The notes under the pieces are model-generated. The model was not told the DNA's origin. It saw nothing but the letters and a program-made list of their open reading frames with translations, and searched no databases. This document shows, in pieces, positions 7,593 to 15,021 of a stretch of 64,000 nucleotides of DNA. Made by a program: the position numbers and the translations under genes. The stretch spans positions 213,767-277,766 of the forward strand of contig NZ_FOKE01000013.1 in the NCBI RefSeq assembly GCF_900112065.1, given 5' to 3'. This DNA is from Cohnella sp. OV330 (GTDB lineage Bacteria; Bacillota; Bacilli; Paenibacillales; Paenibacillaceae). The number at the start of each line of letters is the position of its first letter. Positions within the stretch are counted from its first letter, which is position 1.

Positions 7593-8774
7593 TCAGGCCG
7601 CTTCCGGCGTCGGAAGCGCTTGGGCCTTGGGCTTCATCCGCTTCCAGCCGGATCCGATCAGCAGCAGCAGGAATCCGCCTCCGACGTTCCACAGAACGGC
7701 CGCATTCGAGGACGCCGCGTCCCAACCGCCGAAATACATGACTTCCCGCAGCCCGACGGCGGCGAAGCGCAGCGGCGTCCAGGCGTAGATCCAGTCGCGG
7801 GATGCCGCCGACAGGAACTCCGGCGCCATGTTCAGCATCGGCATCGAGAAAAACATCAGCAGCACGAGAATCGCCATCGCGGGCATCCCGAACCAGTTGA
7901 GCAGCGCGGATTGTACCATATAGAAGGCTGCGCCGGCGAGCCATAGGAACAGCCAAGTCTGCGTCGCCTCGGCCAGCTCCATGCCGTACCAAGCGGTCGC
8001 TTCCCAGACGAGGAAGGCGGAAGCGATCCCGGCAAGCAGGATGCCCGCGACGGGCTGCCAGACGATCGCGGTCGGTCTGCGCGAGCCGACCTTCATGGCG
8101 GCGCCGCCTGCGAAGAACAGGATTAGCGCCGATACCAGGCTGCCCATCCACATGATCTGCGTGAGCAGGCCCGGCGCGTTGCCGGTCGCGTTGTACGCGC
8201 CTACCGCGTGAACGGTCTCTTCCTGTACGACGATGGGGGACAACAGCGCCGCTGCGGTAGCCACGGACACCTGCTGCGTCTGCGCGCCGATCCGCTCGAG
8301 CATCGACTTCGACAGCTCCGCGCCGGCGAGCCGCATCGCCTGCGCGAGCCCCTGCTTTACGACCGTGGAGGCCTGCGCGTTCAGCCCCTCGTTCGCGACG
8401 ATCTTCACCGTCGCCGGCTTCGGCGCGGCACTGGCCAAGGAGGCGACGCCGGCGCTGAGGTCCGCCGGCACGATCAATGCGCCGTAGTATTGCCGGTCGT
8501 CCATCCCCTTGCGGGCCTCGGCCTCGGAGCCGACGACCGTCCAGGCGATCGGCATCTGCGCGTTCGACGTCAGCTTCTCCTTCAGCATCTCCCCGACCGC
8601 CAGCGATTCGCCGCCCGGCAGCGACGCCGGCTGATCGAGCATCACGAGCGCGACCGGCACCTCCTTCGGCTTCGCCCCGAGCACCGAGCCCATCATCGCC
8701 GCCCCGAATACGACCAGCACGATCAACACGATCAACGTGCCGATCCATACGATTTTTTGCTTGAATATCGTCAT
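7593..8774 (-). CDS. Membrane protein of the YhgE/Pip or DUF3533 (ABC-2-like) family
   Basis: A 393-residue integral membrane protein: one N-terminal membrane helix (residues 8-30), a long extracytoplasmic domain with the family-typical YYGALIVPADLSAGVASLA segment, then about five membrane helices from residue 205 onward and a short basic tail. Related proteins are drug-export-like or phage-receptor-like proteins. It is divergent from a TetR regulator at 8953 with a palindromic site in between, the usual arrangement for an inducible efflux-type gene; the inducing compound is unknown. The start is behind GAGGAGCG. Confidence 0.8.
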   Translation of the reverse strand: MTIFKQKIVWIGTLIVLIVLVVFGAAMMGSVLGAKPKEVPVALVMLDQPASLPGGESLAVGEMLKEKLTSNAQMPIAWTVVGSEAEARKGMDDRQYYGALIVPADLSAGVASLASAAPKPATVKIVANEGLNAQASTVVKQGLAQAMRLAGAELSKSMLERIGAQTQQVSVATAAALLSPIVVQEETVHAVGAYNATGNAPGLLTQIMWMGSLVSALILFFAGGAAMKVGSRRPTAIVWQPVAGILLAGIASAFLVWEATAWYGMELAEATQTWLFLWLAGAAFYMVQSALLNWFGMPAMAILVLLMFFSMPMLNMAPEFLSAASRDWIYAWTPLRFAAVGLREVMYFGGWDAASSNAAVLWNVGGGFLLLLIGSGWKRMKPKAQALPTPEAA

Positions 8775-8804
8775 ATCTCTATTCGCTCCTCTTGTCCGCG
8801 TTAT

Positions 8805-8838
8805 TGAACATATTGTTGATTAACGTCCACATTGTTCA
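8805..8838. promoter_or_regulatory. Putative TetR operator in the divergent promoter region
   Basis: TGAACA (8805-8810) and TGTTCA (8833-8838) form an inverted repeat. A TATAAT at 8840-8845, preceded by TTGATT 18 bp upstream, could be the -10 box of the TetR gene. Position and symmetry fit repression of both genes; no experiment supports this. Confidence 0.45.
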
Positions 8839-8952
8839 TTATAATGACGAGACAGCGGCGTTCAATCGTCAATATGCGATTGCGATGTTCATAAATCAGC
8901 AGATCGATAGCCGGCTGTTGAATAACGCAGAAAAAGAGGCGGAGGCACGGCG

Positions 8953-9558
8953 ATGACGGATAAATTGGACAGGCGAAAAGCGCGGACCCGACAGCTCCTC
9001 CACGACGCGCTCATGGCGCTGCTTCAAGAAAAGAGCGCCGAATCGATCACGGTCACGGACGTCACAGGCCGCGCGGACGTCAACCGAGGCACGTTTTACT
9101 TGCACTATCGGGACGTCGGGGATATGGTGCAGCAGCTGAAGGACGAAGTGATGACCGGCGTGCGCGCCCGCGTCGAGAAGCTCGACATCTCGGCGGCCAT
9201 GCAGTATATCGATCGGGACGAGCCCTATCCGGTTAGCGTCTCGATTTTTGAGGAGATCGCGAAGCATGGGGAATTTCTGCGCATCATGCTCGGCGAGAAA
9301 GGCGATCTCTCGTTTGCGAGGCAGCTTCGGGAGCTGTTCGCCAGCCGCGTTCATGCCAAACTGAGTACGCTGTCGCCGAACGAGAGCGCCGTGCCGCTCG
9401 ACTATCTCATCTCCTACATCGCCTCCGCCAACTTCGGCATCGTGACCCACTGGCTGGACACCGGCCGGCAGCTTACGCCCGCGCAGATGGCCAAGGTTAT
9501 GATCAGCTTGATGAACTACGGCCCGCTCGTATCGAGCGGGATCCGGAAGAGGCTATAA
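8953..9558 (+). CDS. TetR/AcrR-family transcriptional regulator
   Basis: A 201-residue repressor. The N-terminal HTH (residues about 8-60) reads RKARTRQLLHDALMALL, then ITVTDVTGRADVNRGTFYLHY, the classic TetR recognition segment. The C-terminal ligand-binding helical domain includes YLISYIASANFGIVTHWLDTG, typical of regulators related to the dihydroxyacetone-kinase-type TetR group. It is divergent from the membrane-protein gene ending at 7593, which it likely controls together with itself. A GGCGGAGGCACGGCG stretch precedes the ATG. Confidence 0.92.
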   Translation: MTDKLDRRKARTRQLLHDALMALLQEKSAESITVTDVTGRADVNRGTFYLHYRDVGDMVQQLKDEVMTGVRARVEKLDISAAMQYIDRDEPYPVSVSIFEEIAKHGEFLRIMLGEKGDLSFARQLRELFASRVHAKLSTLSPNESAVPLDYLISYIASANFGIVTHWLDTGRQLTPAQMAKVMISLMNYGPLVSSGIRKRL

Positions 9559-9561
9559 TAA

Positions 9562-9589
9562 AGAACGGTCAAAGAAGCTTGACCGTTCT
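9562..9589. terminator. Bidirectional stem-loop between convergent genes
   Basis: AGAACGGTCAA pairs with TTGACCGTTCT. It overlaps the last codons of the minus-strand GNAT gene and follows the TetR gene by 3 bp. On the minus strand the arm continues into TTTATTAT. Confidence 0.6.
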
Positions 9590-10447
9590 CCAAAGCACTT
9601 CTTTTTGCACACCCGGGCAGGAAACATGCCTGGCCAAAAAACGGACCATATCTGCGTTGCGCGCTTCGACGAACAGGAGCCATTCTGAGAATGCCGGATC
9701 GCGGATCAAGCGCCGTCCCCCTTCGGCCGCCAAAGCGATGCCGCGCCCCATCCGCTGATGCCGGGGATGCACGAACATCGTTTTGAACAGCATCGTTCGG
9801 GTGTCAAACGGCTCGAAGATCATCCATCCGACGACCGCTCCGCCATAGCGCAGGAGCAGGCTGCGTTCCTTATCAATCAGGTTTTCATCCGCAAACGGCG
9901 AGTAGTCTGGCGTATACCAAACGCCCTCTCCTTGCCGTACTTCCTCGTACTCCTGCGTCGTCAACGTCGTGAAGGGTCTGACCGCAAACACATCCGGCAG
10001 CCGTAATCGATAGACCCACGGCATCTCCGGATGAAGCCCCGTCGAGCCGCCCCAAATTTGAATGCCGTGTCGCGGTTTGCCAAATCCGCATGCCTTTAAA
10101 AAAGCGGCCTCTACCGTGTCAGGATCGGCGCCTCCGAGATATTCGGCTCCGATTGCGCGCGTTCCCGTCTGCCTCAGCGCCGTCTCGATCTCGCCGAATA
10201 GCGCACGCCCCACGCCCTGGCGACGCTCCGGCTCGGATACGGTCAGCGCGAGCAAGCCCGCCGTATCGGATGCCTCACGCCGCTCGGCAATCGCCACTCC
10301 GACCGGCTCGGCTCCCCGACGGGCTCCCAGCGCCAGGAACGAAGCCGGAAGCCGCTGCTGCAACACATGGCTTAACACAGGGGGGATCAGGCCTGTGTAA
10401 ACACCTGGCACTGCGTCCTGAATCGCCTCAATCTCCAGGGCTTCCAT
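9569..10447 (-). CDS. GNAT N-acetyltransferase with two tandem GNAT domains
   Basis: A 292-residue protein with two acetyltransferase modules. The first (residues about 1-130) carries LLALTVSEPERRQGVGRALFGEI as motif A; the second (about 155-285) carries TMFVHPRHQRMGRGIALAAEGG. The target is unknown. The gene is convergent with the TetR gene and shares a stem-loop with it. Its start at 10447 lies next to the end of the SLH protein gene (10449), so it may be partly transcribed by readthrough from that gene. Confidence 0.87.
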   Translation of the reverse strand: MEALEIEAIQDAVPGVYTGLIPPVLSHVLQQRLPASFLALGARRGAEPVGVAIAERREASDTAGLLALTVSEPERRQGVGRALFGEIETALRQTGTRAIGAEYLGGADPDTVEAAFLKACGFGKPRHGIQIWGGSTGLHPEMPWVYRLRLPDVFAVRPFTTLTTQEYEEVRQGEGVWYTPDYSPFADENLIDKERSLLLRYGGAVVGWMIFEPFDTRTMLFKTMFVHPRHQRMGRGIALAAEGGRRLIRDPAFSEWLLFVEARNADMVRFLARHVSCPGVQKEVLWRTVKLL

Positions 10448-10448
10448 C

Positions 10449-13133
10449 TCAGTATTGCGGTACGTCTATCGTTGAATCGACGGAAAGTGCGTTCCCGGCA
10501 TGGTCTGTAATGCCAGTCGCGACAATCCTGAATTTGCTGGACGATTGAGGCACAAATAAAGCTTTTGCTCCATCTCTCAACGTAATGATAATGCGCTTAT
10601 CGACGAATTCGACAGAATACTGAGTATCCACAGTTAATGGCTCGAAATCGACGGCATTGCCGCTCTGAGAAAACTGTACCTGCAAACTATATCCCATTAT
10701 TGATGTCGTCAACAATTCGTTTGCCGTTAGCGTGAACTGATCGTTGCCGTAGACACTGCTGCTCAACGTCGGAACCGTCTCGTCCATAACGATCGGCAGC
10801 GTCACCTGGCTGACCTCCTCGTTACCCTGCTTGACATGGAATACAAGGGCAGCCTCCGTGCTTTCGGTGGCGGCGTCTAACGGGTGAATGGTAATCCCGG
10901 AAGAGTCCGGAGTGAGCTCCACAAGCGGAGATGTGGATTCAACCGTGATGGTGCCCACCACGCCGCTTCCGCTCTCCGTTACGGTAAACTGTTTATTGAC
11001 GGTATCGTATTCGATCGTCTCGGATACCGCGCCGCGTTTGATTTGCAAATAATTTTTAATACTGCGCTTATTGTATTGCTCATAACTGTCGGTAGACAGA
11101 AACGTATCTCCGGTCGTGCCGGTTCTGCCGCTGTTGAGGTAGAAAGGACGCCCCTCCAAGGAGGCCTTCAGCGAAGGCGAGCTAACGTCCTCAAACGCCG
11201 TAATTGCATCCTGCAGTGCCGCCTTCGCGCTGTCGATCTCCGACTGTATTACTCCAGCCTTCGCCTTTACTTCTTCCGCAGCTTGGATCGCGTCGTTCAG
11301 CGCGTCGATAGCGCTCTGCGGATATTGACCTTCTTCGGTGCCGGCCACCGCCGCATCGACAAGGTCCCAGGCGTCAGCGATCGCTGCAGCCAGCTGCGTA
11401 AGATCGATATGGACGGCAGTCTTCTTAAATGCATCGATCGCTTCCTGCAGGGTTGCAGTTGCGCCGTTGATCTCTGCCTGCGTGGCTTCGGCGTCTCCCT
11501 TCACTACTGCTGCTGTCTCGATCGCATCGTTCAACACATCGATCGCGCTCTGCGGGTACTGGCCTTCCGCGCCGCCGGCCACTGCCGCGTGAGCGACGCC
11601 CGAGGCTTCTTCGATCGCCGCATCTAACCGTGCTGTACCGACGTGCACGACTGCAACCTTAAATGTATGGATCGCCGTCCGAAGCGAAGCGGCTGCGCCG
11701 TCGATCTCAGCCTGCGCTGCACCTGCGCTGGCCTTCGTCTCTTTTGCAGTCGCGATCGCGACATTCAGCGCGTCTATCGCGCTCTGCTGATACTGGCCTT
11801 CCGCGCCGCCGGCCACCGCTGCATCGGCAAGGCTCGAAGCTTCTTCGATCGCCGCATCCAGTGTTCGCGTGTCCGCGACAATCGGAGCGCTGTTAGATAC
11901 CGAGGCGGACGGCTTGGACACCGGTACGCCGCTTGCCGAGACGATGCTGCCGATCTGCGCTTGAACCTGACCCGGATTCGTAACGATATCCGTCAGCGCG
12001 ACGCCATCCGGCAGGACCAGGCGGGTAATACGCACATCGCTGCCGAGGGTCAACTTGGCTTTTGAATTGGTAACCTCGATCTCGCCATAGGAACCTTTGC
12101 CGGACAGCGTCACCGTCTGCCCCGTAAGCTTCAGATGGTCAACGATCGCATCGACGGATACGTTAGCCGCTTGATTTTGCAATGTCAGGTTCGTGACCGA
12201 TCCGCCGCTGATCGCTACATAGTCGCCCGATATCTTCAACGTCGCTCCCGCGGGCATCCCTGTCGTATCCAGCTTAACCGAAGACCCCGCCTTCCCTGCA
12301 GCGACGATCTCCAGCTCCGACAGATCGTTCAAGCTCCGAACGGCAGATTTGAACCTAAGCACCGCGCCTTGAAGCGCCTCTATGTTGCCGTCGCCTAGCA
12401 GAAGACGCTTCAACGCGTCCGATACGAGCAATGGCGTCCCGTTAATCGTTATTACATCCCCGTCTACCTTGGTTACGGTTGCCGTTTGCTCTTTTTCCGG
12501 GAAAATATCGACCAGAAACTGTGCAATATCCGCTCTTGCGACTTCCTGCCGCGGTTCGAAGCCGTTCGTCTGCGGGGTCATCAGCCCAAGCCGGAGCGCG
12601 GTTTGCACGGACGCTGAGGCCCAGCCGCTCGCCTCGGCGGCAAGCGCGGGGTCCGTCTCAAGTCCGCCGGTCGTATTCTGGCCGTTGACGGCACGTACGA
12701 ATACGGACGCCAGCTCCTGCCGGGTAATCTTGCGATTCGGCTCGAAGCCGGCATTCGATCCGTTCATGAGACCGGCCTTGCGGACCGCCTCAATATAACC
12801 GACGCTCCAACTGTCGGAGGCTACATCCTTGAAGGTTGATCCGGCATTCGTATCTACCGAAAGCTTCAGTGCTTTGGCCAGCAGCACGGCCAACTGCGTC
12901 CGTGTCAACGACTCGTCCGGCTTGAACTCCCCGTTCGGATAACCGCTGATCAGCCCTAGCGAGACCGCTTGGTTGATGGCTGCCTGTCGGTCGGCCGGGA
13001 CCGGACCGATATCTTTAAACGAAGTTTGCTCCGAGGATACCGAAGGGGCGGCGAGTACGTTCCTGGCCCCGAAAGTTGTTGTAGCGATCATGCTTGCCAG
13101 TAAAACTGCTTTCCAGTTGGTTGCCAGTTTAAT
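10449..13133 (-). CDS. SLH-domain surface protein with three FIVAR-like repeats; non-canonical start
   Basis: About 894 residues. A signal peptide (KLATNWKAVLLASMIATT...VLAA) is followed by three SLH domains (about residues 38-215), which anchor proteins to pyruvylated cell-wall polymer. A beta-rich segment follows, then three ~72-residue helical FIVAR-like repeats (GQYPQSAIDALNDAI), then a C-terminal Ig-like part. No in-frame ATG/GTG/TTG lies in a usable place: the ATG at 13229 is upstream of the promoter element at 13164-13209, and the next internal ATG would remove the signal peptide. ATT at 13133, 5 bp after GAGG, gives a canonical SLH leader; CTG at 13127 is the alternative. The role is probably in the S-layer or cell surface. 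Confidence 0.85.
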   Translation of the reverse strand: MKLATNWKAVLLASMIATTTFGARNVLAAPSVSSEQTSFKDIGPVPADRQAAINQAVSLGLISGYPNGEFKPDESLTRTQLAVLLAKALKLSVDTNAGSTFKDVASDSWSVGYIEAVRKAGLMNGSNAGFEPNRKITRQELASVFVRAVNGQNTTGGLETDPALAAEASGWASASVQTALRLGLMTPQTNGFEPRQEVARADIAQFLVDIFPEKEQTATVTKVDGDVITINGTPLLVSDALKRLLLGDGNIEALQGAVLRFKSAVRSLNDLSELEIVAAGKAGSSVKLDTTGMPAGATLKISGDYVAISGGSVTNLTLQNQAANVSVDAIVDHLKLTGQTVTLSGKGSYGEIEVTNSKAKLTLGSDVRITRLVLPDGVALTDIVTNPGQVQAQIGSIVSASGVPVSKPSASVSNSAPIVADTRTLDAAIEEASSLADAAVAGGAEGQYQQSAIDALNVAIATAKETKASAGAAQAEIDGAAASLRTAIHTFKVAVVHVGTARLDAAIEEASGVAHAAVAGGAEGQYPQSAIDVLNDAIETAAVVKGDAEATQAEINGATATLQEAIDAFKKTAVHIDLTQLAAAIADAWDLVDAAVAGTEEGQYPQSAIDALNDAIQAAEEVKAKAGVIQSEIDSAKAALQDAITAFEDVSSPSLKASLEGRPFYLNSGRTGTTGDTFLSTDSYEQYNKRSIKNYLQIKRGAVSETIEYDTVNKQFTVTESGSGVVGTITVESTSPLVELTPDSSGITIHPLDAATESTEAALVFHVKQGNEEVSQVTLPIVMDETVPTLSSSVYGNDQFTLTANELLTTSIMGYSLQVQFSQSGNAVDFEPLTVDTQYSVEFVDKRIIITLRDGAKALFVPQSSSKFRIVATGITDHAGNALSVDSTIDVPQY
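11180..11885 (-). repeat. Three tandem ~216-bp coding repeats (FIVAR-like)
   Basis: Three consecutive ~72-codon units inside the SLH gene share the words AGGAEGQYPQSAIDALN and AQAEIDGA...L..AI..FK. The units are diverged at codon level, so they are protein repeats rather than recent DNA duplications. Confidence 0.8.
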
Positions 13134-13163
13134 CCCATCCTCTTGGTTGAAAAGTCTTAAGGT

Positions 13164-13209
13164 CAGTATAATCTTCGTCGATGACGGTAAAATGACAGAT
13201 TTCGATGAA
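13164..13209 (-). promoter_or_regulatory. Surface-regulon promoter element, copy 1 (SLH gene)
   Basis: On the plus strand CAGTATA (13164) is followed after 10 bp by ATGACGG, then AAATGACA and TTCGATGAA. Read on the minus strand this is three ~11-bp repeats with core GTC ahead of a TATACT -10 box. The same layout with identical spacing occurs at 17516 and 20650. Confidence 0.8.
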
Positions 13210-13233
13210 TTACGACACAATGTGTGCAAACCG

Positions 13234-13269
13234 AAGAACCGCCAGGAGAAACTCCCGACGGTTCTTTGG
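13234..13269 (-). terminator. Stem-loop downstream of the second SLH gene
   Basis: AAGAACCG...GGAG pairs with CTCC...CGGTTCTT around a short loop, between the stop at 13311 and the next gene's promoter. The T-run on the minus strand is poor; a terminator role is likely from position. Confidence 0.55.
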
Positions 13270-13310
13270 CCTTTCTTTTCATAGCCATGCGCCGCGATCG
13301 GAGGGATAGA

Positions 13311-15002
13311 TCAGTCGATCAGGTCCGCATACTGCATGAACCTCTTCAACATAACGGCCGCTTGCGCGCGGCTCGCCTGCGCCGAAGGCACGAACGTGTC
13401 GGTCGTCATGCCGGTGATGATGCCGGCATCGACGGCTTGCGCCACGGATACGCGGGCCCAGCTGCCGATCGCGGACTTGTCCTTAAAGGCGTTCAGCGAG
13501 GCTTCCGAAGACGCTGCCGTCGAAGCGGAGCCTTGCGCGTACGCGACGGCTCTCGTGATCATGATCGCCATCTGCTCGCGGGTGATCGTAGCGCCTGGCT
13601 TGAAGCTGCCGTCCTCGAAGCCTTCGACCAGCTTCGCCTTTACGGCTGCGCCAGTCGCGCCTGCGTACCATGCGCCGGATGCGACATCCTTGAAGCCGGC
13701 AGCGCCGGAAGCGTCCGGCGTGAGGCCCAGCGCACGGACGAGCAGCGCCGCGAACTCGGCGCGCGTGATGCTGCTGTTCGGCGCGAACTTCGTGTCGGAC
13801 ACGCCGTTGACGACTAGCTTGGAGGCGAGCAGCTCGATGTCTGCTTTTGCCCAATGCGTGCTCAGGTCGGAGAAAGCTTTGGTAGCCGTCAACACCGTAT
13901 AGATGCTGTTGCCGTTGCGCTTGAACGTAATCTTGACAGTGCCATCCTCTTGCTTCGTGAATAGTGCAGGCACGAAGGTAAGGGCGCCCGTCTGCGGATC
14001 GTATAGCGCGACGGTCGAATGCGAAGCGTCAATCGTGCCGGAAGCGACGACCGTACGCGACACATAGGTCGAGCCGAATTCATTCAGCTCGGAAGTCTTG
14101 CCGCCGCCGGAAGCGACGATCGAGAATTCGATCGCGCCGCCCTGCTGCGAGGCGCCGATACCAGCCGCGCTAGCCTTAATCTTGGCGTTGATGTCATCCG
14201 CGGACGGGACGATATTGACTTGAATGCTGATGCTTCCCGGCTCAGCGCCGAGGCTCGCCGCGATCGCGTCGAAGTTCAGCACGCCGAGCGGCAGCGAATA
14301 TTCGCCTTCGCCGGTTTGCAGCGATACGATCGCACCCAACGAGGCGGCGTCCTTCAGGACGGAGAACGGCAGGTTAAACTGCACGGCATCGCCCTGCTTG
14401 CCCTCATAGGCAATGTATACGACAGGTGCTGCGCCCTTGTTGTCCTGCTGCGCAGCCTTTTTCAGCGCGTCGGCGAGCGATGCGCCGTCTTGCGTGATGA
14501 CGGTCGTCGAGCGGCCGTTGACGTCTACCGTCGAAGTCTTGTTCTTGCTCGTGTCGACCACGACCGGTACAGCGCCGCCTACCGGCGTGATGACCTTGCC
14601 CGGCGTCGGAGGAGGCGTCGGCGTCGACACCGACCCGCTCGGAGGCGGCGTGACTATCTTCGCCGTCACCTTAAAAGTCTTGCTGGCTACCTCGCTGCCT
14701 TGCCCCGCAACCACGGTATAGGTACCAGCGGGTTCGCCAGATCCGATCGTGAACGGCGCAGCGAACTGACCTGCGGTCACTGGCACGATATCGAAGTACA
14801 CGACGCTGGTGTCCGGCCGCAGCACTTTGACGATGACCTCATCCAACGAGGTATCGCCTTTAATATCGACTTGATCACCCGCCGTAACGTCCGCTACGCC
14901 CTGCAGCGAGACGCCCGAGCTCTCGGCATAAGCCGCCGCGGACGGCACGAAGGCCAGGCATAGCGTCAGAATCATGAATATACGAAGCATGTGCGATTTC
15001 AC
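13311..15002 (-). CDS. SLH-domain surface protein (three C-terminal SLH domains)
   Basis: A 563-residue secreted protein. It starts with GTG at 15002 behind GGGAGCGGGG, has a signal peptide ending near AYAES, an Ig-like module (about 30-115), a Pro/Thr-rich hinge (TPPPSGSVSTPTPPPTP), a beta-rich domain of unknown function (about 145-375), and three SLH domains (about 380-560) with the ITRAEFAALLVRALGL and ITREQMAIMITRAVAY signatures. It begins 19 bp after the Ig-like-repeat gene at 15022, so the two form one transcription unit from the promoter at 17516-17561. It is a probable cell-wall-anchored partner of the upstream product. Confidence 0.92.
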   Translation of the reverse strand: MKSHMLRIFMILTLCLAFVPSAAAYAESSGVSLQGVADVTAGDQVDIKGDTSLDEVIVKVLRPDTSVVYFDIVPVTAGQFAAPFTIGSGEPAGTYTVVAGQGSEVASKTFKVTAKIVTPPPSGSVSTPTPPPTPGKVITPVGGAVPVVVDTSKNKTSTVDVNGRSTTVITQDGASLADALKKAAQQDNKGAAPVVYIAYEGKQGDAVQFNLPFSVLKDAASLGAIVSLQTGEGEYSLPLGVLNFDAIAASLGAEPGSISIQVNIVPSADDINAKIKASAAGIGASQQGGAIEFSIVASGGGKTSELNEFGSTYVSRTVVASGTIDASHSTVALYDPQTGALTFVPALFTKQEDGTVKITFKRNGNSIYTVLTATKAFSDLSTHWAKADIELLASKLVVNGVSDTKFAPNSSITRAEFAALLVRALGLTPDASGAAGFKDVASGAWYAGATGAAVKAKLVEGFEDGSFKPGATITREQMAIMITRAVAYAQGSASTAASSEASLNAFKDKSAIGSWARVSVAQAVDAGIITGMTTDTFVPSAQASRAQAAVMLKRFMQYADLID

Positions 15003-15021
15003 TGCTTGTTTCCCCGCTCCC

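Noticed and set aside
13134..13229. ATG at 13229 as start of the SLH protein
   Set aside because: This extension contains the promoter element itself (13164-13209), so it would not be transcribed.
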